NCBI GenBank assembly: GCA_029449235.1
Contig: JANATG010000001.1
Location: 558,001-622,000 of the forward strand
DNA: 64,000 nt
Source: Linnemannia schmuckeri
Lineage: Eukaryota; Mortierellomycota; Mortierellomycetes; Mortierellales; Mortierellaceae
Direction of reading: 5' to 3'
Shown here: positions 8,690-20,410 of the stretch, one piece after another
Position numbering within the stretch: position 1 is the first letter of the stretch
Layout: every line of letters starts with the position of its first letter
Notes under the pieces: generated by a model
What the model saw: the letters and a program-made list of their open reading frames with translations, nothing else
What the model was told of the DNA's origin: nothing
Databases searched by the model: none
Program-made: the position numbers and the translations under genes

Positions 8690-10170
8690 TCTTAAACCCG
8701 ATATGGAGCTGTTGCTATCTCATGGACAATGGACTTGTGCCCTTCTGGTTCCCGAGCCACTATCTCTGTGTCAGTCTAGGCAACGACGGCATTTGTAAGC
8801 TATTGAGCATTCCTGCCTGCGCAAGTGTGCCTGAAGATTATTACACATTAGAAAAACGAGCAATTGAAAGGAAGAGGGAAAGAAAAGGGGTGCAATAACA
8901 GCAATTGAAGAAGGAGTGTTTGATCTGTGAGTGAGGTTATTTGTTAAAGAGTACCCTGCCACTGTCTGTGGCCCAGGAACCGGCAGGGTCGCATGCTATG
9001 TGATGAATAAAAATAGACACGAAAAAAAATACGGGGAAACGTGTGAAAAAAGTGAAGGTGGTGAGGAATCCCAACGGTTTTTTTTTTTTTCAATATTTCA
9101 ATTTTCACCCGCCACAGAACAGACCTCGCATCTGCTGTCCGTGGGTGGTTCCGTCTGTGTGTCAGCCTGCCTGTATGCAGTGCCCTGCTCATAATCAGGT
9201 CCGCTCACTCAAAGTGTCCCACGCCTAGCCTCCTGCTTCCCCATTAAAAAAGTAGGAAAAAGGAACGACAGGAAAAACCGCACATACTCAAATCCATTCT
9301 CAGCCTGCATGCCAGTCTAGCAACTCAATTGCCACATAAATGAGGTAAAAGCGCGCCCAATTCTGGCATGTTCTTTTCACTCTCTCCCCTCCTGTTCCCT
9401 CCCTATTCCTCTGAGTCTGTGTCTTGTGTCATTGTGGGTTATTTTTATTTTTTTTGTTAGTTTGCCCGTGGGCAACTTTCACGTTTTGTTTGCTCATTTT
9501 TTTTGTTTTTTTTCTTTTTCGTTCCCGTTTGTTCCTGTAATTTCGCGAGAAGTTTAATTTTTATACGATGCGGGTTTGCCTCTTTTGGGCAGGAGGACTG
9601 TTGGTTACGACTTGTGAGTGGACAGACAAAAGCGGGGGTAATAGGCACGGGTAGAAAGGGGAGGGAATTGACGACGACACGAAGGAATGGGAGCCGAATG
9701 ATATTTTATTTCCACTTTGCGTTCCGGTCCAACGCATGTCAACTACAAACAAACAGTTAAACAACAAACAAACAGGTAAAAAAACAAACAAACATCACCT
9801 TCAATGAGAACAAGGACAAAGTCAAAAGAAAAGAAGCGCAAGGAACGAGAACCAGGAATGAGAAATAAAAGGCGATGAAACAAGGCCAGGAGAGGAGTAT
9901 CCAAATCGAGCCAGATTGACAGGGCAGGGAACAGATAGACAAGGCTGGATGAAGCAAACAAGTCAATTGCATTCCAGTTGCAATCCAAGCTGGCTGAGGC
10001 CCTTGTGTTGTTTGTCTTTCTGTTTGTCTGTCTGTTTGTCTGGCTGTTGTTTGTGAGTGTCTCTTCTGGCGTCTATAAGTGAATGTGATTGGACAGAAGG
10101 TGTCCCCTCTCCAAGAGTAAAGAGTAATGACGTTGGATCGAAGGCAGTCACCCGTCCGATCTGATGAAAT
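8690..10170. other. Spacer between divergent polymerase eta and GAPDH genes
   Basis: This holds the promoters of the two divergent genes. It contains T- and A-rich runs near 9080 and 9440-9520, a block of (A)AACAAAC repeats near 9745-9795 and its rough mirror TTTGTCTGTCTGTTTGTC near 10017-10050. No protein-coding or structured RNA gene was recognised. Confidence 0.5.
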
Positions 10171-10172
10171 CC

Positions 10173-10180
10173 ATATATTA
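10173..10180 (+). promoter_or_regulatory. TATA-like element of GAPDH
   Basis: ATATATTA lies about 105 bases before the ATG and is followed by a CT-rich tract (10205-10245) typical of strong fungal promoters. Confidence 0.45.
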
Positions 10181-10277
10181 GGAACGACTTTTCGCCGTTG
10201 GTACTCCTCTTCTTTTCTTCTTCTTTCTCCTCATCCCCAACATACTCCCTCACACCATCCCCAAACAATACTTCAAC

Positions 10278-12169
10278 ATGTCTATCAAAGTCGGTATCAA
10301 CGGGTACGTGCTCCTCTCCTTCCTTGACCTGCTTCTTCACCTTCACGTTCAACGTCACCTGCGCCCCCTCGTAAACGCACACACTTTCCCTCTCTCGCCC
10401 TTCAAAACAAGCAAAGACAAACGCCTTTCATTTTCGCGTTACCCGTTATCCTCCTCGCACAAAGGAGCAATAATGGTGTCCGAGCAACTTCCACTCCACC
10501 TTGCATTGTTCCTCTTTCATGCATCCCTCTTTCCTCTTTCGCGCTATTTCTTATGCGGACGTGCACAAATACAAAAACAAAAACAAAACTAAACGAAAAA
10601 GGATAACTCTGGCTAACAACCATCCCCGTTTTCTTACCTTTCTCTCAACAGATTCGGACGCATCGGTCGTCTCGTTCTCCGCGCTGCTCTTGCCAACAAG
10701 AACGTCCAGGTCGTTGCCGTCAACGATCCCTTCATCGATCTTGACTACATGGTACGGATTTCTGTTCACTTTTCTCGACAACTTCACATTTTTAGATCTC
10801 CCAGCCGAGGAACCAAAAAAGTGTGCTGACTCTTATTTTTTTTTATTTTTCGTGCTCTCTCTTTGACGATCTTGTGATAATTTCAAACAAATAGGTCTAC
10901 ATGTTCAAGTACGACTCCACCCACGGTCGCTACAAGGGCACCGTTGAGGCCAAGGATGGTCACCTGGTTGTCGATGGCCACAACATCGTTGTCTACAACA
11001 GGTAAATTTCACATCTTTATTTTCTATGCATGTCTCTCTTTTCTATTTTATTTGTAACAGGATGCTTTGTCTCAGTCCAAGCAAACATTCCAGATCAGGT
11101 CCCTCGCCTTTTTCTTTCACACTTTCAACACATGCCATCTCAGCGCCTAAAACAGGATAAGGACACAGAAAGAAGAGACAAGACAAATCTTGTTGATTCA
11201 TCTCTTCCAATATTGCGATGACGATGGACCGCATCTTTGTTGACTCTATTTGCTTGCTATTGGATTTCTATATCGACACAACTACTTCCAACAACCAGTC
11301 AGCCTTTACCCCAACAACCTCCACCATTACAATCAATCAAACATCATTCTCACCCATATAACTCCTACTTCCTTATCATTCCATCACACAATAGCTTGAA
11401 GCCCGAGGAGATCAAGTGGGGCGCTGCTGGTGCCGAGTACGTCGTCGAGTCGACCGGTGTCTTCACCACCATCGAGAAGGCCTCCCTCCACTTGAAGGGC
11501 GGTGCCAAGAAGGTCGTCATCTCTGCCCCCTCTGCCGATGCCCCCATGTTCGTCTGCGGAGTCAACCTGGATGCCTACAAGTCCGAGTACAACGTTGTCT
11601 CGAACGCCTCCTGCACCACCAACTGCTTGGCCCCCCTCGCCAAGATCATCCACGACAACTTCGGCATCACCGAGGCTTTGATGACCACCGTCCACGCCAC
11701 CACCGCCACCCAGAAGACCGTTGACGGACCCTCCGGCAAGGACTGGCGCGGTGGCCGTGGTGCTGGTGCCAACATCATCCCCTCCTCCACTGGTGCTGCC
11801 AAGGCCGTCGGCAAGGTCATCCCTGAGTTGAACGGAAAGTTGACCGGCATGGCCTTCCGTGTCCCCACCCCCGATGTTTCGGTCGTCGATCTTACCGCCC
11901 GCCTTGCCACCCCCGCCTCCTACGAGCAGATCAAGGCTGCCATCAAGAAGGCCTCCGAGAACGAGATGAAGGGCATCATGGGCTACACCGAGGATGAGGT
12001 CGTCTCGACCGATTTCATCGGTGACACCCACTCTTCCATCTTCGATGCCAAGGCCGGTATTGCTTTGTCCGATACCTTCGTCAAGCTCGTCTCCTGGTAC
12101 GATAACGAGGTCGGTTACTCCAACCGCTGCGTCCAGTTGATCGAGTACATGTACTCCAAGGACCACTAA
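10278..12169 (+). CDS. GAPDH: Glyceraldehyde-3-phosphate dehydrogenase
   Basis: This is the cytosolic glycolytic enzyme that oxidises glyceraldehyde 3-phosphate with NAD+ and phosphate. Exons: 10278-10303, 10652-10751, 10895-11001 and 11395-12169; product 335 aa, the usual length. The N-terminal NAD site KVGINGFGRIGR spans the first splice. The catalytic loop SNASCTTN places the nucleophile at Cys151, and the C-terminal SWYDNEVGYSNR is intact. Codon choice is strongly biased to C- and G-ending codons, as in very highly expressed fungal genes; this bias also opens a long spurious antisense frame. Introns sit early in the gene; the third is 393 bp, long for this window. A TATA-like box precedes the gene and AATAAA follows the stop. 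Confidence 0.97.
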
Positions 12170-12285
12170 ATTGTCCGCTCCCCTCTTACCTCTTCTTGCG
12201 CATATAATCCTTCATCCCCCACCGAGCAACACTTTCGAGTTCTTGCGACAGTGAAAAATTCACAGAATTGTCTTAATCTCATGTA

Positions 12286-12291
12286 AATAAA
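12286..12291 (+). terminator. GAPDH: Polyadenylation signal of GAPDH
   Basis: AATAAA lies about 115 bases after the GAPDH stop codon. Confidence 0.55.
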
Positions 12292-12299
12292 ATACAGCA

Positions 12300-13560
12300 T
12301 AGTAATTACAAAAAAACCATTCAGTATCGTTGGCAATGGTATCGGATCAAAAAGACGTTGGGGGATCCATATCAATATGGTTGTTATCTGCCTTGATCCA
12401 ATCTGTGTGAGTGTGAGCTCGAAAGGGAAAATTTGATACCGAATCAAGCAGTCCCCTTCCCTTCCCTGGAGCAGTTTTGTTTGTTGTGGAGCAAGTGTGG
12501 TTAGGAGGGCAATAAAAAAAATCTTTTTTTCTAACGGCAAACTTTGTTCTTTCTGAGATGCAGCGATTAAAGTGGAAAGACCCTTTATCGCACGTATTGT
12601 GCTGATAAGGGAACTGAGGGAGAGTGCTCCAGTAATCGTGTTGTGGAGAAACACGCACCATCGTCATCATCCACTTCCCTTTATGAGTTTATGATCGGCG
12701 TTTTTTTTTAGTTCTTTATCTTTTTTTTTTTTGCAGTCCTTTCTTTATCTTTTTTGGAAACGCGCTTGACCGTTTATTTGATTTTTACTTTGTGTGTGTG
12801 TAGTGACTTTGTTCCATCGCGTTCTTTTTTTTGTGATCTCCGCGCAGTCTCGACTGATCAGGATCTGCCGACGATGGGACTGGTGATGGTTCCTGAAAAT
12901 TGATTGACGCCACCAAATCCTCCCTATCGATAAGGAAACAATACACATCCATCTATCTCTCTCTCTCTTAAAACCTTCAAGCCACCCTCTTTTACTCCTC
13001 CCTTTCTCCTCTTTCCCTCCCTTGTTCTCTCTCCTATCAATACTTAACAGACTGGGTTACCACTCGTCCAAAAGTTCCTCTGCGCCTCATCACCAAAGAA
13101 GAAACTTCCTGGATTTTCCCTCACTGTCCGTCGTTCTTTTGTATCCAACACTGACGGTTTAAAATCCGCTATGGGTGGCATTTCCTCCGTTTCTTTTTTT
13201 TTTTTTTTGTAAAGTTTGGGCGGCCAGGAATCTTGGATATATAACAGCGAAGCCACCAAAAATGAAATGATAACACACCGCATCAGGACATGACACGAAT
13301 ACTAGGCCTGACACAACAAAGCAGAAAGATATGAAGGAGATATGGAGAAAAGAAACAAGAGGGCGATGTCTGGAATGACATGTTATTACGAAAGGAAAAA
13401 GAAACAAAAGTTTGGCGTAATGGAAAGAAAAAGTCAAGTCTATGGTATCGTTGGTCATGAAGAAAGGAAAAAAAAAAATTTAAAAAAAAATAAAGAGAGG
13501 GTATCGGAGACTACAAAAGTAAAGGAAGAAAGAAGGGTTGGCATGGATTCAACAACGTGG
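12300..13560. other. Spacer between convergent GAPDH and beta-repeat protein genes
   Basis: It contains T-rich runs (12700-12735, 13190-13210), a TCTC-rich stretch at 12950-13035 and A-rich sequence at 13465-13495. I see no gene or structured RNA. Confidence 0.5.
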
Positions 13561-13563
13561 CAC

Positions 13564-16500
13564 TCAAAACAACTCGACGACGATATCGCCACTGCTATTC
13601 TTGGCCATAATCAACCCAACACCCTGCCCATAAGTCCCAATCACCTCCCGCGTCATAAATCGCCACTCCTCTTCCTCCCTCTTCCGCTGTTTCTCTGATC
13701 GGTTACTACTGATCCCATTCACACTGCTGGCAGACCCCGGTGAGCCTCCATCGTTAAACGACCCCGTTGTTGACTCGGCCCTAGAGTTATTCTCGGATCC
13801 ATGGGTTGATGATCCACCAGACCCCGCCGCTGAGGGAGGCTTATTGGCGCTGCTAGTGTAAATGCCCTTCTTGAAATGGAGGTATTGCTGCGAATGCGTC
13901 GAAACCGGTGACAGAGGCGCAACACTATGATGATCGTCCTGGCCCCAAGAAGACACGGTCGTCCCCTGCGACGATGACCGGGACGACAAGATATTCGACA
14001 GGTAGGAATTCGCTGAGGGCAGCGTGGCAGTCCCACTATGAATACTCAACGGCTCCATCGACGCAGCAAGCGTCGGCGCATTCCGATCACTCGCCGACGG
14101 CAGCGTCAATACCGCGCCTTCAATCACCGTAAACTCTGGGTCCTCAATAAATATCTTCCCATAATGCGTCCGCGTCTCCAACCGTCCCTGAAAGTGCCTC
14201 GACATCCGGATCCGAGTAGCGCCTCCAAAGTTGATAAAGTTTCCTAACACCCGTTGTTGCTGCTCTGGTGCGACCGCCGCTGCGGCTGCTACAAGGGCAG
14301 CAGTAGTTTCGCTGAGATGGAGTTTGACGTCGAGCGGTGAACATTGGGTTTTGGCTTCGACGGTGAAGGGTCCAAAGATGTCGGAGCCATCGACTTCTAG
14401 ATCGAGCCGGGAATTAGCTGTCGAACAGATAACGCGCGGGGAGGGAAGTTGATCGTCGGTGTTGAGGAGGTGGACGTTCGAGTTGATTTTGCCTGACCGT
14501 GCGTGGGCGGTAAGACGCGCTACGCTGTATTTGCCCACGATCCCGCCGTGATTCGTGTTATTGATCGTCGCCAATTCTCCATAGAAACCCTGCATAAACA
14601 TATTTATTAAACAGAAAATTAGTTAGAAACAAAAATACAGGAGGGTATGGAGCACATGCATTAATACTCAGAACAAACAACGACAAACAACTTACGTCAA
14701 TGTTGGTATCCCCTCGGCCAATATTGATGTTGAGACACCGAATAAAAGTATGGCTAATATCCCCAATCGCAAGATCCAGGTTCGCACCCTCAATTGTAAA
14801 GGATTCGAGGCTATCCAGCTGTCGTGGGATAGTGACAAAGACCTGGAATGTAACAGCTTTCTCCAGTTTGTCTTCTAACGGTGTATGGATCGTGTACCGG
14901 TACTGGTTCCCGTCCTGGAGTGGCTCTAATGCAGCGGCGTTCTTGATAATTGCGCCTTTGGCCTGTACGCTTGTCCGGATCTGAATCATGTCTTCGTTGC
15001 CGCTCACTATCGTAATCTCTCCCTAATTTACACAGATGGTGATTTAGAAAGAAATGCATGTAATGTAATAGAACGGTTAGCATTAATAACAGGAAATGTG
15101 AATGTGAATGCAAGACCAAGACAGCAGCGGGTAAACCGGGCATGGGCGCCCAAATGAGAGCCGAGCATTTCGGCAACTGCATGAGAAAAAAATACATCAA
15201 TAACAGGCGATGGATGAGGCGGATCGTCACGACAGTAAACGGTAGGTTTGGAATGTTGCGGGATGTATTGTGAGTGATAATTGATGCTCAAACGAAAAGA
15301 AAGGAGAGGGATGTTTTTGTTGTACGACAAACAACAGCGGAAACTCATTCACTAGATTTTCCTCTTTGTCAAGGACCCGATTTGAATGTGTTGTTTAGAA
15401 GGGCATTGGGAAAGTGCAGGAGATTCTCAGTCTTCCTCTTTTCACCTCATACGATGTGTGTGAATGAAAGGTGAGAAATCGGTCGCCAAGGGAAACGAAT
15501 CTCCTTCCTCTCCAGCCGCGCAATGCTCACCGCTTGCACAACTCATAGCGAGGAACAAAATGAGATCTGAAGAAGCAATGGGGAAAAAAACATGACACAT
15601 CGCGACACATACACACTCACGTTCACACTCATAAACACACCATTGATTCGATTCCCTATCAGGAATGATACATTTTCTCTTGAACACTTTTTCACAATCC
15701 AGCTCAACTCAACCCAAACAAACACAGAGGCTCTCATCAAGGGTCAACCTAAGACCAGCGACCCGCGGCGATGAAGACTCGACAAACCCATCCATCGTGG
15801 CACAAGGGGAAAAAATTTTGAATTTTAGTTTGAACGAGAGTAAAAGGAGTGCTGATTGTCGTACAAAAAAAGAGACCAGATCCTTTTTTCTTCTGTTCAA
15901 AAAAGGTAGCGTACGTCAATTCCGGCGCTCTCACTTGTTCACTCTCTATACTCTCTCTTTATCATCGTAAGTGCTCTTTATCCGGCTTCCGGATTGAAAA
16001 AAGTAGGATAGCAAAACAAAGGCAGGGGCTAGGGCATCAAGGGAAAATGAATGAAAGATAGGTGTTTGATTAAAGACAACAGCCATCTCAAAGGCAGGAG
16101 AGTAAAGTGGACGACCATAAATTTAACAATCCAAAAAAAAAAAAAAAAAAAAAAAAAAAAGGAATGCATGGAAGCGAAGAAGAATAACTACGATTGGATA
16201 TCCACTTGCACAATCGGATAACAAGTTGCCGGAGAGAGGAGAGTATGGGAACAGAGGTCAAGTGTGTATGGTTGGACGGATGAATGAAAGAAATGAAAGA
16301 GCTCTGGTATATCGTGATAGGCGTGTATTTGTGGTAGTGTATGATAGATAAAAATGTAGCCGAGGAGAAGAAAAAAAGAGAGGATGATGGAATGGGATGG
16401 GATGAGGTGAGGTGAGGTGAGCAAGAAGGTTGAGAGCATTCGACCCATCCATTCACCCATCTCATTGTGTGGTCAAACGATATCCTGTTTTCCAGCCTGT

Positions 16501-17876
16501 AGTAATTACGTCCGATACACACGATTTTTCTCCGCTTTCCTTGCATTCAAAAAATACGATTGTGACCACATCCATCAGAAGCAAGGGGAGTGTGCTCAAT
16601 CCGTTGAACTAAATGAAAAAAGACGAGTGAAAGGATGGAAACCTAGGAAACAACAACAATGGCCTGAAAGTGCTGTTTCTGTGAAAGTATATTTCCGGTA
16701 AACGCAGTAAAACTGTGTACAACAAAAAGAAATTGTTACAACATCTCAGGACGTATTCAAACATGAGCAAAAAGAAACAAAGAAAAAAAAAAAAAAAAAA
16801 GAGAAACGAGAAGAGAAAAGAACGGGGAAATATAACGCAACAACGCGCTAGACAGCGACACATACAAACAAATAAACACCTTTTTCACACACAGAGAGTA
16901 GGTACACCAGCAAGCAAATGCTCATTATCTTGTTGTCAAATCAGACGAGCAGTAGAAAAGAAGAGAAGGAAGGGAAAATTGAAGAAGCGTGCTGTTGTTG
17001 TTCGGTAGTAGTATGAAGGGAACATGTGTCCAAATATTTGTTTTCATGTCCTGAGTGAAGGAGTGAGTGAGAGTGGATGAGAGCAAAAAAGAACACGGCC
17101 CAAATTTGAGTTCATGACAATTTTGGAGAGATCGAGGACTGAGGGGGCATAGAACGAAATGAGGGAAGGAGAGGAGTCGACAGTGAAAAGACATCAGTGA
17201 GAGAAGGGAAAGACGGAAGAAAGGAGGAGAGGAAGGAAAGAGAGAGAAGACAGCATGACCAGGGCGTTCGATGAGAGCATTCACAATGGACTAGGGAAAA
17301 AAGAGAGCTCGATTCGAAGAACCCTTCTTTTCCCTTATGAACGAGAGAACGAAAGAGCGAGAGAGAAGGGACGAAGAAGGGTTCTGGCCAAGGGATGTTG
17401 TGAATGGCATGGCATGCATGGGTGTGATGCTTTCTCGTTGCAGTCAGTTCGAAGCATAGGAAACCTCTTTCTGTTCTTCTTCAGTTCCAGATCCCAACCT
17501 TGCAGGATACAAATCTCCTTTTTTTATCCAAAGCTGAATACGTTCACACTTATGCAGGAACAAAAAAAATGATTGCCCGTTCCCTAACCTCACTTCCGTC
17601 TAACCAGCTTCCCGGATAATTACTTCTCCTCATTGTTAGCGTCAATGCTTTCTTCTATCTCTTACTTTGGTGCCGCTGTTAGATGACTAAGAAGTACGCT
17701 AGAAGCATACTGAGTGATGGAAACGTGCAAAGTGTGGGTAGTGGTAGTCAGTCTTGTTTCTTTACCTTGGCGAGTCCGACGACCTTGATGGTGATGTTCG
17801 AACAGAGTTCTGCACTGATCTGAACGTCCTCGTTGTCGTAGCGAGCTTGTAGGAGTGGTTTCTGGAATATTCCCAT
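13564..17876 (-). CDS. Hypothetical protein with beta-repeat (DUF4097/adhesin-like) middle region
   Basis: Proposed exons: 17766-17876, 14696-15022 and 13564-14589; product 487 aa. Both joins are in phase 0 with normal GT-AG sites. There is no signal peptide or membrane segment. Residues of roughly 20-260 show short repeating beta-rich units (for example ITIVSGNEDMIQIRTS, LDLAIGDI, NINIGRGDTNID, GKINSNVHLLNT) of the kind seen in DUF4097-like beta-solenoid proteins. The following part is low-complexity, rich in Ser, Gly and Asn. The last about 35 residues are again ordered (charged EEEEWRFMTRE, then a hydrophobic end). Function is unknown. The first exon depends on accepting a 2743-bp intron; if that is wrong, the start lies elsewhere, but the two downstream exons stand on their own. 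Confidence 0.65.
15023..17765 (-). other. Unusually long intron (2743 bp) of the beta-repeat protein gene
   Basis: The donor GTAAAG follows the codon AAG, and the acceptor TTAG precedes GGAGAG. Joining them makes KVVGLAK-GEITIVSG, which continues the beta-repeat pattern. The interval holds a 28-A run, GGATG/AGGTG repeats near 16385-16420 and pyrimidine tracts, but no recognisable nested gene. Confidence 0.5.
16133..16160 (+). repeat. Poly(A) run of 28
   Basis: An uninterrupted A run lies inside the long intron; on the transcribed strand it reads as poly(T). Confidence 0.9.
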
Positions 17877-17879
17877 TTT

Positions 17880-20410
17880 TGTTGTTGTGTGTTGTTGTAT
17901 GTATATGTGAAGGGGATGTGTTGAAGGTGTATTCGCAAGGTGTGAGTTGTGTATGCAGTGGAGAGTTAAATTAAAAGAAAAGGAAATACTGCGGTTTGTC
18001 GAAGTCGTTGAAGAGCGATTGTTGCTGCGAAGGCGGATAGAAGGCGCTGTCGTTTAAGAATGCGTAGTGTTTTCAACAGGAGTGTGAGTGTGTGTGAGAG
18101 ACGGTGAAGGTGTGGAGTGGATGCAAAATGGCGTGAAGAGAGGCAATGTGAGTGTGAGATAAATGATGAAATCGTAAGAGTAAACGCTTTCAATAAACAA
18201 GGAGAAAAGAAAAACAAGAAAGAGAAGAACAAAAATTAATGAAAAAAGGGCAGCGTGGCAAAAAGTAATAAAATTGAGGCGGGGGATGATGCTATTTAGC
18301 CATCGATCACTGAACATTGAACAACAAGGGCACGTATACTTGCAACAAACAAAACAAAAACAAACCATCATCATCGAATAAGGAGTACATTACATCCTAC
18401 CTCTCTACGCCCTTGGCAAGTGGACAATGGTCTCGGTCTTTACTCTCGCCGACAAGGAGCAAAAACAAGGGCCACTAGGCGAAGCGGAGCAGGGGGAAAA
18501 CTTTATTCGAGTGAAAAACATAAAAAACTGGGCCAAATAGAAATGGGTCCACAAACACAAAAAAACAGCGATGGGAAATCAGAGTTTTATTCCTTGGAGA
18601 TGAAGGATGAGAAGGATGGAAGGAAGAAAGAGAGAGGAGGAAGAAATGGGCCAGACTGTCTGGGCGTAACGGTTGAACCACTGAACAAAAAAAACAATTA
18701 ATGAGACAGGCAATCATGAATGCTCATGTACTGTGTCATGCCATGCAACAGAGGTCTTGACTTACTTCACTCACTCGCTCATCACCTTATCCCCCCCACA
18801 CACATATGCATACGCAGGCTTCTGTTTGCAGTTAGCTGTTCAGCCGCTGCATGCATGGCAATCATGGAGAATGAGTCTCACTCACTGCTCACCCGGGAAA
18901 TATAGCCTCTCGTTTGTTGTAGTGCCTCTTCGATCATAAATGCTGCTCTGTACTATTCTGAAGGCTGGCTGCTTGGCGTAGTTGTCGATTATCAATCCCT
19001 TCCATATCCAGTATTTTTCCTTCCTTCGCAAGGGAACAAGACAAACAAATGTGAGAAGAAATTATCACCGCACACATGTTCCTTCCTCTACTGCATCTTT
19101 ACCCCTGACCATTCCTTCTACTGCATATTTTTCTCCTTGGAGGGAACACCTCTTCCTTAGCCGTTTTCATTTTTGCTACCTCCTTTCACACGCATATCAA
19201 GAGACAACGTTCAAGGTCAATCGGACAATCGGGACGGAGATTGACGAAACGCAAAACGTGGTTAGTCAAAACGGCACAAGAGTACAACGCGCTCCTGTCC
19301 AGAAGCGCAATGATCCTTTCTTTTCCTTTGTCATTTCTGATCCCCCCCAAATGAAATGAACGTCAATTTTGTTTGTTTGTAAACATTTTTTTTTTACTCT
19401 CTTGTCGACATTGACGAGACCCGCCCTCTGACCTACCTTTCGTACCCCTAAATTAAGCTGCGCACGTTCTTTCGACTGGTCGACAAGATAGTCAACGACA
19501 AGGGTAGGGATGTTCGGTTGGTTGATTCGAAGAGGTGACAAGAACGCGATGCGATGCTTATTCCATTTGTGACACCCGGGCCACCCACCACCACCGCTCC
19601 TCATACCGACAAATGACCAACAATCAAGCCAAAGATGGAGTAGCGCCTCTTTTTCAATGAAGAAAAACAAACGAAAACAAAAAAATCAAATGACCACGAT
19701 TTCCAAAAAGTGCTCTCATAAAAAAACGAGATCCTCCATCCCTCCCCTTTAGTATTTTGCCACCCTCAAAAGGAGAATCGAACCACCACGGTTCCTCGCC
19801 CTTCTCTGCTGTTTGTGCTCTCATAGCTCTACCTATCTCTCTATCGTAGGGCTGACTTTTCGTCTGTCTTGTCCAGAACTCTGTAGCAAAATGCATCACT
19901 CTAAATTATTTTTTCGCAATCGCTTCCTTGTTTGGACAAGCAAACAACGCACAGGGCTGGACTGGGACAAGGATACATCGATGGAAGGGTTATCTGCCCA
20001 TATTTAATTAAAAAGTACGGCGGAGGATTTCTGTGGTCCGGTAAGTTTTCTTATGCGCCAAAACCCTCTGTCACCACCCTTTCTTGCTCACTCACCTCCA
20101 TCATCCGTTTACTCTCTCACACTTTCAAACTATTTTCAATGTCAGATAATTCATTCGCCGCGAACTACACTTATTTTTTTTTTTGAAGATGCCCAGCGCC
20201 GCTTGTCTAACCCTACTGCTGAGCCGACTCACTATCACTTTTTTTTCTTTCCTTACTCTCCACATAATGGTCCCGCGATATGCTCCACTTTAATTTATGC
20301 ACGACCATTCACCTCACATAGCATTCACCAAACAAGCTTTGCCAAAACGGCCCTTTTTATGTCTCAGCGTCTCAGCTACTTCAATCGATCCTATCTATGT
20401 ACAACCAATA
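17880..20410. other. Gene-free stretch upstream of the beta-repeat gene and downstream of P450 copy 1
   Basis: This holds about 2.5 kb of mixed pyrimidine- and purine-rich sequence. Open frames on both strands are short and low-complexity, and none resembles a known protein. No RNA gene was recognised. Confidence 0.5.

Noticed and set aside
11384..12166. A 260-codon open frame antisense to GAPDH
   Set aside because: It mirrors the last GAPDH exon; strong third-position G/C bias removes stops on the other strand. The translation is Gly/Asp/Leu-rich and resembles nothing.
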